Source of the DNA: Malachius bipustulatus
Taxonomy: Eukaryota; Arthropoda; Insecta; Coleoptera; Melyridae
Length of the DNA: 64,000 bases
Direction of reading: 5' to 3'
Assembly (NCBI GenBank): GCA_910589415.1
Contig: OU342632.1
Location: 33,741,637 to 33,805,636 of the forward strand
The number at the start of each line of letters is the position of its first letter. Position 1 is the stretch's first letter. Made by a program: the position numbers and the translations under genes. The notes beneath the pieces were generated by a model, which saw only the letters and a program-made list of their open reading frames with translations, ran no database searches and was not told where the DNA came from. Below are positions 1-11,994 of this stretch, piece after piece.

Positions 1-834
1 ATAATTTTTTTGACTGACTATAATCGTTAATACTTCCCAGTAGCGTGACCATATTTTTTCCAAATGAAATCTTAAAATTTTAAATGACTTTTCGAAAAAA
101 TTTGGCATGAGCGTTGGACTGTTTAAAAAAGATTTGGAATCCAGTAGCGTGACGAGATTTTTTTTATCGTTAACAGGCATTCTTAAAAGTTTTATTTGGC
201 TATAAAATCGTTAATACTTCAAGGGTTTTGATAAATTTTGGTATTGTTCCGTTTTTATAGATGGTGAATACAGTGGCGCGTGTCCATATTTTTTCCAAAT
301 GAAATCCAAAAATTTTAAATGAGCTATAAAATTATTAAAACGTAACAGTTTTCGATATAATTTTTAACATAAGCGTTGTACTGTTCTAGAAGATTTGAAA
401 TCCAGTGGTGTGCCAAGATTTTTTCTTAAAAAAAAACGCTAACGAGAATTCTTAAGAGTTCCATTTGTCCATAAAATCGTTAATACCTTACAGGTTTTTC
501 TGAAATTCAGTACAGTACCGCTTTGTAAGAATGTGAATCCAGCGGCGTTCCCAATTTTTTTCTAAATGATTTCTTAGATTTTTAATGAGGTACAAAATTT
601 TTATTACATAACAGTTTTCGATAAAATTCAGCATAAGCATTGTAATCGTAACGTGCATGTTATAGAATAATTAAAATCCAGTAGCCTGCCGAGATTTTTT
701 TCTAATCGCCAACAGGAATTCTTAAGTGTAAAATCGTTAATACCTTACAGGTTTTGCTAAAATTAAGTATAGTACCATTTTGTAAAATAGTGAATCCAGT
801 GGAGTTCTCAAATTTTTTCTTAAAAAATCGATAA
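1..834. repeat. ~130-bp satellite array (dimeric), 5' end outside window
   Basis: Related units begin with a CCAGTGGCGTG-like word at about 37, 141, 270, 402, 539, 678 and 796, giving spacings of 104-139 bases. Two unit types alternate. One contains a GGCTATAAAATCGTTAATACC-like stretch (around 200, 470, 730), the other AGCTATAAAATTATTA with AACAGTTTTCG (around 320, 595). The higher-order repeat is therefore a ~265-bp dimer. Copies are clearly diverged, so the array is old. The array is interrupted at 835 by a palindromic MITE, and similar sequence reappears at about 2,266-2,320. Confidence 0.8.
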
Positions 835-836
835 TA

Positions 837-1685
837 CAGGGTGAGTCATTGATATGGGAAAGCTCGATTACACCTATACCATTAAAGATATCGAAATGAA
901 CCAAAAAGTGCTGTAAATGGGAGGGTAAAGTGCAGTTTGTAAAATTATTTTCAGATACACAGGATGGCCCAATATCGCTGTACGCCATACAACTGTGTTA
1001 TTTTAAATAGGACACCCTCTATATTATTACATTTTCATATTGTTTGAGAAAAGTCAAAAAGAATGGTTTGTAAAGTTGAAGTTTGTAATGAGCAATTTAT
1101 GAGTTATAAACAAATGAAAATCGCGATTTTCCATTTTCAAAGCAGCTTATATTGAAAACGGCTCAAGATATGGAAAAACGGTTTACATGTCCCTATCTTA
1201 ATTTTTAATTTGGTATCCTATCATGTAGCTGAAATTTTTATACCGGGTGATGAAAATAATCAAATTTTTTACCACTCTGTATAAAAATTTCATCCATCCA
1301 ATAGGATACCACTGGAAAAGTTAAGATAGGAACATGTAAACCGTTTTTCCATATCTCGAGCCGTTTTCAATATAAGCTGCTTTGAAAATGGAAAATCGCG
1401 ATTTTCATTTGTTTATAACTCATAAATTGCTCATTACAAACTTCAACTTTACAAAGCATTCTTTTTGACTTTTCTCAAACAATATGAAAATGTAATAATA
1501 TAGAGGGTGTCCTATTTAAAGTAACACAGTTGTATGGCGTACAGCGATATTGGGCCATCCTGTGTATCTGAAAATAATTTTACAAACTGCACTTTACCCT
1601 CCCATTTACAGCACTTTTTGGTTCATTTCGATATCTTTAATGGTATAGGTGTAATCGAGCTTTCCCATATCAATGACTCACCCTG
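837..1685. mobile_element. Palindromic MITE / foldback-type element, TA-flanked
   Basis: The element is a long inverted repeat with termini CAGGGTGAGTCATTGATA and its reverse complement. It is flanked by TA on both sides (835-836 and 1,686-1,687), the target duplication typical of IS630/Tc1/mariner-type transposons. The arms of roughly 370-380 bp (837 to ~1,215 and ~1,310 to 1,685) match closely. They are separated by a ~90-bp unpaired centre with its own weak GGGTGATG/CTCTGTATA symmetry. No transposase frame is present; the 83-84 codon frames are mirror images of one another in the two arms. It would be non-autonomous, moved in trans by a Tc1/mariner-like transposase (inference from ends and TA). 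Confidence 0.85.
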
Positions 1686-1689
1686 TATA

Positions 1690-2261
1690 ATAACGAGGTA
1701 TCACACTGGCGAACGATTTGTTTGTTTACTTTCTAATAACTCAGTCAGTCATGGAAATGTCACCTTCGCGACAATTCTAGCGACATGACAGGAATGACAC
1801 ATTGCCCTACCAATGTAAGAGAGTAACTGACAGTTCCACTAAATACCAGAATGGTTCCGAATTCTACTCATGTTCGATTGCGTGGAGCTTTCCGTGAGCT
1901 ATCTATCAGAAATTTATAGACTCCACGGCCAACGAGTATGAAATATGAGCTGTCGGTACTCTAGTCAGTTATTCGTATCCTGAATGTGAATAAAAGCTGA
2001 AGTATCACAGAGTGAGGAAGACACAGAGTAGTCAGTTGTAAATAGTGGTAGTAGTAGTATTTAGTTAAAAGTGAATTGTGAAGTGTGAAGTAGTGACAAG
2101 TGGTGAAAGAGCATTAGTTGTATAATATTTGTGTGGAAATAAGAGAACAGCTGATTATTTTAGATTTGGAGGTTATTGCTATAAGCTATAATAGTTGTGT
2201 TGGAGAATAAAGAATTTTGTAAGAGTTTAATTTGGTATTAATAAGTATGATACCCGTAACA
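1690..2261 (+). repeat. LTR-like dispersed repeat, copy 1 (probable solo LTR)
   Basis: This ~560-bp block has a diverged copy in the opposite orientation at 47,889-48,290. Shared landmarks in order: TTTGTTTGTTTACTT (about 1,718), GGAAATG..CTTCGCGACAATTC (about 1,754-1,780), AGGAATGACACATTGCC (about 1,790), AGAATGGTTCCG (about 1,849), AGACTCCACGG (about 1,918), GAAGTATCAC (about 1,998), ACAGCTGATTATTT (about 2,148), and an end near CCGTAACA (2,261). An AATAAA lies near 2,206. The size, poly(A) signal, CA-type end and absence of coding frames suggest a solo LTR; the left boundary is not exact. Satellite-like sequence resumes right after it. Confidence 0.55.
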
Positions 2262-2265
2262 ATAT

Positions 2266-3517
2266 GAATTCCTAAAATTTCAGCTTGGCTATAAAATTAT
2301 GAATACCTACCTCTACAAAATTTATCGATAATAAATATTTCGATAATAACAATTAGGATTTGCGTTTTCGAAGGCTGAATCAGGCTGATTGTTTCAATAC
2401 CATATTGTATAGCAATGTAATATAATTTCCAATATGTAGTATGTTTTGGGTCATACAACGTCGTAAAATGCATGCATAATCATAAATTATCTTGCACAAC
2501 TGGCGCAGTCGATCGGATATCGATAGCATATCTTATTACAAAATTTAAAAAATTGCGATTCCATCGATAATAAATATGGATAGAAACGAAGATTATGCCG
2601 ATCGATCGAGTCCAAGAGTTTTATTTGCTTGTCTTGTCTTGTATTATTATTATAGTACAACACAACACAGTCGTCGTGTGGAGCCTATTGTTCTCGTCGC
2701 GAGATTACAACGCAGAGGGCCCGGCTGAAGACGTTCCTCTTTTGTTCCGTGTCATGGTCGGCGACTACACCCCGCTTGGCGCAAGCAAATACCTTATAAG
2801 GGCCGTTTCACATCGAACCAAGTCAATGGATCGATCTTGAAATTCTTTCATAGAACCGAATCCAGTTGTACTCATCACTTGTACTCGCACTCGTGATGCC
2901 TGATTTTTCCTTCTGCGGGTACTGTTTGTACCGACTTGAGTCGAGTATAGAAATACCTGACGGTTCCATCATTAATCAATAAACTGAACGACTGACTGTT
3001 ACAATGACACGGTTAATATCAATTCATCATCTCCCCGCGCTTGTGGGAGGGTAGGTACGATTTGAGGTGATATTTGTCAGTGGCCATTTTTCATCGCACG
3101 GCTTGATCTTATAATAGCTCTCGTATGGCATCGCGACGCCGCAGCTTTCACGCCCGACGCCTTTAATTTAGATAAATGAAACGCCTGTCACTGGAAGCCG
3201 GCCTGAATAATCGTCATAACACATCGCTGTGTTTCTTTTCCCGGTCGGGAATCTTGTACGCCAATTACTGGAAGATCGTTCTCGGTGAACCGGTCTGGCG
3301 TAACCGTGCAATGTGTGTCAAATTAGCGAGACGATATGAATTATAATTGCCAGCTTATGGACGACGTCGTCCATTCAACATGAAGTAAATTTATAATTTC
3401 GATATATCTTCGAATTTTCTCTCCTCTGTAGTTGTAGCTAGTACGCATGCTTGTTACAAGTGGGCCCATGACCGTTTATGGTGTAGATTTTTTTTAAACG
3501 TAGAAATGTAAGTGTTC
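2266..3517. other. Non-coding DNA with a GC-rich island
   Basis: The first ~60 bases look like a remainder of the 5' satellite (GGCTATAAAATTATGAATACC at about 2,286). The rest shows no family I recognise. About 2,640-3,340 is more GC/CpG-rich than the surroundings and holds an 81-codon open frame (2,595-2,840 +) without recognisable domains or splice context, so I do not call it a gene. The segment is a candidate conserved non-coding element. A CACCCTG|TA transposon-like end closes the stretch at 3,518-3,525. Confidence 0.4.
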
Positions 3518-3524
3518 ACCCTGT

Positions 3525-6100
3525 ATAATAATACATCAAAGGGTAAAGTGTTATGAGAGATTTCCACTTTTCCATGATATAATAGAATATGCTAAAGTTG
3601 CTACACATAGAGAAGCAGTCAGGAGCAGTGTTGCCGAATCGTTAGTTCATCTTAATTAAAATCCTTTGTTGCGGGAACACCTTAAACGGATCCCACTATT
3701 GAGCGCGGCGCTGTCAATTTCTTGATCAAAGGTAGGTACATGTAGGTCTCTGAACACAGTAGATAAACAAATTAGAACTGATTACACAGGGTGTGCATTT
3801 AGGGTAGCTAATTTCCGACCAGGCCATGTTAAATGACAATGCTGTTGATTACCGCTGAGTACATTTGTGCTCTGTCCGGCAGTCTGCTTCTGCTTCCATT
3901 CAATCAATTTATCACATTGTGACGCGGTCATTAAAGGGATTGATAGGATATTAGCATATACGAAACCCGTTGTTGCCAAATTGTGGGGAGGCGAGTCCGG
4001 CAACCGGAGTGCAGCCCCGCATTGTTTGGAATCCGAACAGGCAACCTCGCCGGCCTATTGGCGTCAGTCACGCTGCCTTCCCACAGGAATCCAGAGTCCC
4101 GGTATGGATAAATGAATTTCGTCCCGGCAGGAGGACAGGATAACTCTCCCTGATGGGCATTCAGCGGTCGGAGCAGCATGCAGGTGCTTGTCACAATGAC
4201 CGCAGGGCAACGATGGAACCGCTGGGAAAAATCAACTATTCGTCCCGGATATACGGCCCGTCAGGACCGTTTTTGGTGTGCTATGGATTCATGAATATTA
4301 ATACGCGAAACGGATGTACGTGGCGTTGGTGATGGTGGTGGTGATAGTGCAACTTAATGTATTATGGAGGGGGGAACTGCTGATAAAAATTGCATTGCAT
4401 TGCATTGTCATAACTTAAACCAAGTTATAATATTTATTGGTATTGGTCGGAATTTATCAGATAATCAGAATGGTCCCAGGACCCTTAAGATAAAATTAAG
4501 ATAAAAAAAAAACAAAGTCAGGTGTTATGTTTACTTGCGCACTAGAGTTTGATTGTTTCATGTTCCCCACAACCTCTCTTAAGTCAATAATAATTCTGCT
4601 TGCAGTTTGGTCTTCAGGTGCTTGGTATCCACTCGGGCGCCAGCTTATCTTAAAATGGGAGACATGCGCAGTCAAACCTCCACGTACGTCAATGCACTGT
4701 TGGAATCTGGCCTAACCACATAACATACCTGGGCTCAGCTCTCATGCTCACGTTTCACAGTCAAGTGAATCTAACCTGTTGACAAAGTGACAAAATTGAC
4801 GTTTGAAAACATGGACTGCATTTTAAATGGTTTTGAATCCAAGGTTTCTTTTACAGTTGTGCAATTGGAACGTGGGTCAGGTTTCTTCAACGTCGTCATA
4901 GTAGTAATTTTATGAAAAGAACGCCATCTATCAAAGCTCTTTGTAGCCTTCAAGAAAACCGTTCAATCAGCTTCACAAACAAAAAATCAAAGAACGAAGA
5001 TGTCTGGTTCCAAATTTTCTGTCAATGAATGACAGCTTTTTTATGTAAAGCACAGAAATCGTCTGGCTTAAAACTTTTTTCTCCTAATTATTATAACATC
5101 AATAAAAAAATCCTAAATTTGTTAAATCTCTGCGAAAGAACAAAAAGCCGTCATATATATGAAGAGTATAGCAGGATAAGCACAAACAAGAGAAACTTTG
5201 AGAACGTTTCAATATGGACAGGAAAATAAAAGCCGTTTAGTGAAAGTAACTAAACTGGCCTCTTAACCGAATGGAAGTTTTTCCTCTGACCATTGAGTGA
5301 AACTGGATCCGCGAATCGATAGGATTACCTTCGGAGGAAATTAACGCGATTCCGTGAACGACCAGCTTCCGCTCGATATCCCACCGTTGGCCGCTCCCGT
5401 CGTCCTGATCCCGATCCAGCACCGGGACGGAAAGTGAAACCGGAGTCCGGGATTCGTTAGCGGCGTTCCGGTCAATCGCCCGGGAAAGAAATCTTCATTA
5501 AACAGCGGCCAGCTGAAAGAGGTAAGCGTTCCCGGGTCGGCTCCTCAATGCCAATTATTTTGCTCTCCCTATTTAGGGCTCGGGGCTGGAATGCGATGTA
5601 ATTGTTCTACTTTATTTAGCAAAGCTATTATTTAGAAGCGATGTCAAATTGTCCAACAACAGTTAGTTGTCAGCAGAGTCAAAATTTTGCTTCAACATTT
5701 TTTTTCTTTTTAACTAGCAAGACGGTTTCAGAACGATATGTAAAATTTTGTAATTTGTGACAGGTTACAGATGACAGATGACATGCGACGCGGGTATCAA
5801 CATTCTTTAGAAAGCGCAGATGTTGATACCGACTGACAGGTGACATGGTGCTAGCGGAGGAGTTGATGTAAATAGATTAGAACGCGTGTTTTGCTTTAGA
5901 AGTGTAAAGTGACGAAAAATGCGAAAAATTATGGCGAACTGTGCGGCGATGAGAAATTTTAATTTTAATTATAAAAGATTTTCCATTTTTTCTTCAAAAG
6001 TGGGTAAAAAATTATAACTGTTTTCACGCAGCTGTGGAAAAAATTATTTATAACGAGAGCTGTAAGATATCAAAATCGTTAACGATCATTAACGAGTATG
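3525..6100. other. Unique non-coding DNA with GC-rich islands
   Basis: No recognisable coding sequence. GC-rich patches lie at about 3,960-4,260 and 5,260-5,580. The second ends in a good splice-donor-like AG|GTAAGC at about 5,519, but the sequence before it has no sustained reading frame on the plus strand; it could be an untranslated exon or simply conserved DNA. A CAGGGTGTG word at 3,787 may be a degenerate transposon end. A small hairpin with 10-bp arms (GGTATCAACA and its complement) occupies 5,793-5,830. Confidence 0.35.
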
Positions 6101-8060
6101 ACGAAAAGTAGACGATGGTCGAAAGAATTCAAAACAACACCGTAGGTAGGTAGGTCTAATACAAGAGATTGTCGATTCATACAGCGATTCATATTCTTCC
6201 GGATTCCAATATAGTACGCTGACGAGGTCTAATGAGACCGAAACGGCCGTCCGTACTTTTGGAACTCTGGCTGGATGTGTGTTGCTGTCTGAGTCGAAAC
6301 TCTTTATTTGGGTTCTCGGGCGCTCCAGAAAAAATGAGATTGATTTTTCAAATTTTTCATTTTCCGGTTACAGTTTTGTGGTTACATTGAAGCACCACAT
6401 TCATGTCGGGGCCTCGGGGCTACATAGTGTTTCTCGGAATCTTGACAACGGGGGCTTTCTGGGACGCGATCAGAATCTTTAAAATTTTTAAGAGATGTTA
6501 GATGTCAAATAGTAGAGAGATGGTGCAAAGGCGGGGTGTTTCTTCAGCGATATTAAACGAACCAAAAGAGAGATATTGTGGCCCTCGTTTTAATAAGAAA
6601 TGAGGTGCAGGCCAATTTTTTTAAATATGGTCCAAAAGGTGTTCGATTATTGCTGGGAAAAAATTCATTCATCAGTTTTAGTACAGCGGCCAAAAAAGTG
6701 ATCTTTATCTATTTTTCCAATGATGTTTGCATGACGATCAATTAGGTAGTCATAGCTCTTGGGGGCGTTAAGTTGTGTCTTTGTAGGGGTCTATTTCAAG
6801 AATATGGTAGAAATCAATTTAGTGCGAAGAGGGCGAGGTCCATGTTCTTCGGTGAAGAAAAAGAGAGCAAAATCGTGTGAAAAATTAAGAAAGGAAAAGA
6901 AATAAAGAAAGGGAAATTTGACTGTTTTGGAAAATACTCGGTTTTCATTCAGTGGGCCAACAAATGATATTTTCTAATTTTTCACTTTCGAGTTATTTCC
7001 GAACGGTTATGCCAACCAATCATGTGGGTGAGGGCGTGCATAAAGTTGTGGTTACTTTGAGCAGAGCAATTTCATTTGTTGTGGTTGGGTGGCATTTTTC
7101 CTAGTCTTGGTAGGTCCTAGTTTTGCAGGAGGCGACCATTTTTTTTACATGGCATTAATGCGAAGAGTGCGAGATTAAACTGTTCTTTCTAGGGAATATT
7201 TCTAGGCGGTAAATGAAGAAAAAGAAAGAAAATCATGTAAAAAAGATGTAAAAAATAGAAAAGAGAAAGAAGGGAATGGTTGCTTATTTGGAAAAATGTT
7301 CTATTCTTTCTCTGTCGCTCCTGAGAAAGAGTTATCACTTTGTCGGTTTTGGTCCAGCGGTCCAAAAAATGATTTATAACCACCAACTCATATCAGAAGT
7401 TGTTAAAGTTGTAATTACTTTTGAACAGCGCATTTTTATATCTGTGGGTTTGAGAGTGTTTTTCGTGGTCTAAGGAGGGAGATTTTTCCGGAACAAGACG
7501 GAAAAAGTGACTTTTTTCAAGGTCGAGCTGTCAGATATCAAGATCTGTGACATTGAGAGAATGACGGGATCACTGAGTTTAACATTTTTAGAAAATACGC
7601 TGACTTGATAACAAATTGTGTGAATTTTGAGACAGTTGTACGTTTTGAAGTTAATTTGACAACTTTTTCACAATTTTTTTGTGCCATCGAGTATGTGCTA
7701 CGTTAGTAAGCGTCATTGATGTGCTGGGAGAAGAGATAAGTTCGCTGTTGGTGTGTTTCCTCAGTGAGCTATAAACGAAGAAAACAGGAGAGAAATTGTG
7801 GCGCTTATTCTGATAAAAATTTCAGGTGAAGTTTTTTGGAAAATTTATCAATTATTCCAATTCCTGGTCATTCGCGAACAAGTGGCCACTGCAGCTGAGG
7901 ACGCCTTAAGTTGTGGTCTTTGTAGGGGTCCATTTTTGGAATATGGAAAAAATTATTCACATTTCCGACTGATGACAGCAGATGTCAAAATCGTTGATAG
8001 GGCAAAGATGACGCAGCCACTGTACTTGCTTGAGGTTGATTTTGACTAGTTTTCTTAGCG
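6100..8060. repeat. Very degenerate tandem array, unit ~260-500 bp
   Basis: A recurring block of the type TTAAGTTGTGGTCTTTGTAGGGG followed by CATTTTTGGAATATGG occurs near 6,370, 6,766, 7,034, 7,395 and 7,902. It is accompanied by GAGAGATATTGTGGCCCT/GAGAAATTGTGGCGCTTATTCTGATAA-like blocks (about 6,560 and 7,785) and CAGCGGCCAAAAAA/CAGCGGTCCAAAAAATGAT-like blocks (about 6,683, 7,355). Spacing is irregular, so units have suffered many indels. Short open frames inside (for example 7,798-8,049 +) contain no known domain and follow the repeat. Confidence 0.55.
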
Positions 8061-8343
8061 GGGTGTAATGGGGTAAGCGGGAGAAAAATTTTATGACTGA
8101 AAAACGAGGTACAAGGTTTTTTACAGTGTATATTATACAAGTGACAAAAAGTAATTTTTACCTAACCTTTAGTTATTTTAGTAATAGCGAGCGACTTTAT
8201 GATGGATCAATTCGTTCAAAAACTCCATTCTACCCGTTTATTTCGTTTCTGGTCGAAAATTTTTGAAGAACTTTAAAAAACCGTTAAAACATCAAAATGC
8301 AGTGCTTGTAATCACTAGATATCACCAGTCATGTAAGCCATGC

Positions 8344-8402
8344 AGGGTACCTGTATTACCGACACTGACGCTTACACTTTAAGTCGGTAATACAGGTACC
8401 CT
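8344..8402. repeat. Perfect 20-bp-arm hairpin
   Basis: Positions 8,344-8,363 and 8,383-8,402 are exact reverse complements (AGGGTACCTGTATTACCGAC in the left arm) around a 19-nt spacer. It sits just before a transposon-like TACAGGGTG word at 8,442. It could be the remnant of a very small MITE or a cruciform-forming site. No T-tract or gene context suggests a terminator. Confidence 0.7.
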
Positions 8403-8443
8403 AAAGTCACGATTTTTCCGTTTCCGATGCCATAGAATTTATA

Positions 8444-8870
8444 CAGGGTGGATTTCTTTTAAAGCAGTTTCTTAAAGTACTTCACAATAGGATATCTCAA
8501 AAACGGTTTCAAATATTTTTATGAAATTTTGAAAGCACAAGAGGGGGGACATATCTTACGACACTTTTTCCTTCACCAACTTTAGAAGGGCGGAGGGTAA
8601 CTTTAAAGTTTCAAATAGCACCCTTAATTTTTTATTGCAGATTAGGATTTTACGGCTGAAAAGGCTTAGGAAAGAGCTCCTTCCTCCCTTCTTCACGCAG
8701 GTGGAGGAGGGAGGGGGTAATTTAAAATTTTAGGGAGGCTCCTGTATTTTATTATTGCAGATTGGGATTTTATGACTTACGTAGAGTTTATCTTAATTTT
8801 CTTATCTTAAAAAAGTCAAAAACATCGTGAAATATGTCCCCTCTGCACTTTACTACGAAATACGGCATTA
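8444..8870. mobile_element. Remnant of a CAGGGTG-ended transposon
   Basis: The segment starts with TA|CAGGGTGGATTTC and continues with purine-rich blocks (AGAAGGGCGGAGGGTAAC, GGAGGAGGGAGGGGGTAAT) and two copies of TTTTATTGCAGATTAGGATTTTA-like sequence (about 8,629 and 8,748). Very similar composition and word order (GGAGGGGGAGGGCGG, then TTTTTTATTGTATATTTGAATTTTGTGAC) occurs at about 43,360-43,440 within another element, supporting a shared transposon family. No terminal partner was found, so the right end is uncertain. Confidence 0.4.
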
Positions 8871-8879
8871 ATAGCACTT

Positions 8880-10430
8880 CATAAAACTCACCGTGCTCAA
8901 GTCGTTGATTTCCTTTGTCAGGCTGAGCAGGAGCTGAAAATAATCAGAAAACATCTATTTGAGGTTATGTCGTTCAAAGAATTTTATTGTTTTATATAAA
9001 TTATGAACAGCTATTTGAATGTGTTGTTATTAATGTAATTAGAGAAGAATTTATTGTAAGGAAACAATCGGTAAATTCTGGAGTAGGTATAGGAATTTAT
9101 CTTCACTTCCAGAATGACAAACATAACAAAATTGAGTTGTTATTAAAGGGAACAAAGGTAACATTTTACAAGAACTTAAGCACAAATAATCCCCCGAATT
9201 AAGTTATTTTCACGAGTTATGATTCAGAGATTATAATAGAAATTCTCGGACTAATAAGAGAGAACTCTTCGAAAGTATTTAAGTCTTGAAGATAGCGAAA
9301 ATGTTTTGGAATATTGACCAAGTCTTTTCTCTTTTCTCACAGACCGACAGAGACGTCGGCGGTGCTTGTCTCGCTTATATTGTTCTTCCATTTTAGAGGA
9401 AAAGCAAACAAATCATTCCTCTCGAGTGAAACACTGCCTCACTAAACTGTTTGTCTTGCGGAGGCTTTTAAACATCCAATGTTAAATGTAATAAGTACCT
9501 GTAAATTACAAAGCAAATACCCACGGACCGGAGAACAAATAACAGGACTCTTAATATTAAATTCAATATCGAGGGTTTTGCGGCGGCGTCCATGGCGAGG
9601 AATTTATGAAACTCCGAGCGACAAGACACCACCAATGTTACACTTTATCGGCGCAACTTCGAGTAAACTCCTCAACTCGAACGAACTTCCGCAACTTAAT
9701 ATTACCGACCGCGAGAAATTTACTTACTTGAATTGAAAGTATGAAATCCTCTATTTTCTTACTTACCTGATGATGCACCTACCGCCTGCCTGCAAGTCAA
9801 CTATGTTTACCTCTCCTCTCGCCTAGAGCTACCTACCCAACCCACCATAAACATATTATGACCTGGCGGTGCCGGTGCTGATCAGGACAACAGCTTAAGC
9901 TGCGTAAATATTTAATCGGAATGTCAACATCAATATCTCACACTCGATGCTCACCCTGTATATTATAGGTAAGAGAACTACGAGGTACGAACCGGTGTTG
10001 TTAGAACGACGAAACTGGAACAGCTTCGCTGTAAATTTCCATCATCTCCGTCAGGTAAAATGGGCGGATGTGAGCATGATCATCCACTACTCAGACGTGT
10101 AATCGTATACGACTTTAAACTGGATTAATTTGTTAAAAATTACTAATCGGATCTTCTCCTCTTCCGCGTGATAAAGCAGGAGATAAAGTAAAGTTACATG
10201 ATCATTTCTGAAAGGGAATTAACGATCGCCCCGGTTTAAAAAATTGATCCATCTTAAAACGACTTGTTCGAAGAACATGATTTTAATTAATTGACCTCCA
10301 CTGTTGCAGGGGAATGGACCAATCCTGTGTGCAAAATAAAATTTAATAATTTTTACTACTACGAGAATATCCGGCGTGATCACCGGATTTTCTGTTGAAT
10401 CCTCTCTCTCACTGATTAAGAGGGTTTTGC
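8880..10430. other. No recognisable feature
   Basis: AT-rich DNA with only short random frames (71, 85 and 88 codons) that show no domain, splice or codon-use support. A single CACCCTG|TA transposon-like end is present at 9,952-9,960. Nothing else is identified. Confidence 0.4.
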
Positions 10431-11880
10431 CTTGATGGAGAAGAAGAAGAAAAATTTTCCTCTCTCCCCCCAATGAGGGAGACATGCGGAGACAGCAACA
10501 AGGAGGTTGCCTCTCTCAAGATGCAACATCGTTCCTTGGGTCGAGTGACTTCCCCGTTAGGTCTGCCTTCGTCGAAGACCTAGCCCGCACTACTCGTGGA
10601 GCTGGGTGGTTAAGAGAGAGAGAGAGCCTAAGGTTGAGATGTTTACCTAAGGCGAAGAGATCCAGGAATTGTGATCTGTTCTGGGACCACGGATAGAAAT
10701 AAAAAACGCATTTAGCCGAGAGAAAAAGAAGTTCACTACTCTCCATTCTCCAATTTCCGTTTGTCAGAATTCTCCTCTACGCCGCCGACATGCACTATTT
10801 TCATCTCTTCTTTTGAAGTTCAAAAACCAAAATAATCAACTAAGCGTTCGTAACGAGATTTTTTGAGCACCAGAGTGTCTCTTGAATCCTAGAGGACACC
10901 ATCCTTCCCACACAACTCTCTCTCTTCTATCTCAGAATTTTTTCTGTGTTTGCCTGGAAAAAAGAAGGGTTTGCCTGGAAAAAGATTTTTTTCTCTCTCC
11001 CCAATGATGGAGACATGTGGAGAGAGCAACTCGGAGGTTTTCTCTCTCACTGATGCAACCTCGTCCCTTGGGTCGAATGACGTCTCCTTTAGGTCTGCCT
11101 TCGTCGAAGACCTAGCCCGCACTACTCGTGAAGCTGGGTGGTTAAGAGAGAGAGCCTAAGGCTGAGATGTTTACCTAAGGCGAAGAGATTCAGGAATCGT
11201 GATCTGTTCTGGGACCACGGATAGAAAGGAAGAGCGCATTTAGTCGAGAGAAAAAGAACTTCACCACTCTCCATTCTCCAATTTCCTTTTTCAGATTTCT
11301 CCTCTCCGTCACCGAGACTATTTTCCTCTCTTCTTTTGAAGTTCTATAGATATAGACAGGAGTTTGCCTCGAAGAAGAAGATGAGTATAGTTTCCTCTCT
11401 CTCTATATATCTCTCTCTCTCTCTCCTCAATGAAGGAGACATATGGAGAGAGCTACACTTAGTCTCTCTCATCACTGCAACCCTTCCACCCGATCTAGTG
11501 ACGTGCCAGTGAATTGTAACCCACCAACTCCCACAACTCGGGGAGCTAATAAGGGTGTTGGAAGGCTGGGAGAAAGGAAAAATGTTTACCTAAGAGGGAA
11601 AGATTCAGTAGATTGAGATCTGTCCAAGGACCATAGATATGAAAAGAGAGCGCAAGAGAAACTTATTCCTCATTCTCCCTCTCCTCTCTCTAGGGGTTAT
11701 CCCCTCCAATGAGGACACAATTTTTTTCTCTCTCTTTTTCATAGCCTCTCTGCTCTATCTCCTTCATCTACTTTGTTAATTGGAGAAGCTGGTATGGAGA
11801 AAGAAGTCGTATAGTGAGAGAGATGACTAGGAAAGAAGAAAGAGGTCCTCTCTCTCTCTCTCAGAGTTCTTCATCTGATT
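10430..11880. repeat. Three-copy tandem repeat, unit ~430-530 bp, CT/GA-rich
   Basis: Copy 1 (about 10,440-10,790) and copy 2 (about 10,970-11,345) share long, nearly identical stretches, including CGTCGAAGACCTAGCCCGC at about 10,571 and 11,102, and GATCTGTTCTGGGACCACGG. Copy 3 (about 11,395-11,720) is more diverged but keeps CAATGAAGGAGACAT, GTTTACCTAAG and GATCTGTCCAAGGACCATAG. The start blocks (CAATGAKGGAGACATG) are spaced ~531 and ~428 bases. Interspersed CTCTCT/GAGAGA runs probably helped the duplications. The mirrored open frames inside copies 1 and 2 on both strands come from the repeat and are not genes. Confidence 0.8.
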
Positions 11881-11994
11881 CTTCTGGACCTGCATCAAAA
11901 TTTTCCAAAATCATTGTTTGAACTCATTAGTACACTGTATCTACGAATATATTTACCTATAAAAAAGTGTCTCTCAAGAGGCAAGAAACCATAT

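Noticed and set aside
737..1788. Two open frames of 83-84 codons with the same first ~53 residues on opposite strands
   Set aside because: They are mirror images in the two arms of the palindromic MITE; symmetry of the DNA, not two genes.
5500..5530. Coding exon ending at AG|GTAAGC
   Set aside because: The donor is good but the preceding plus-strand sequence has stops in all frames close by.
8344..8402. Rho-independent terminator
   Set aside because: No T-tract, eukaryotic context and no gene upstream.
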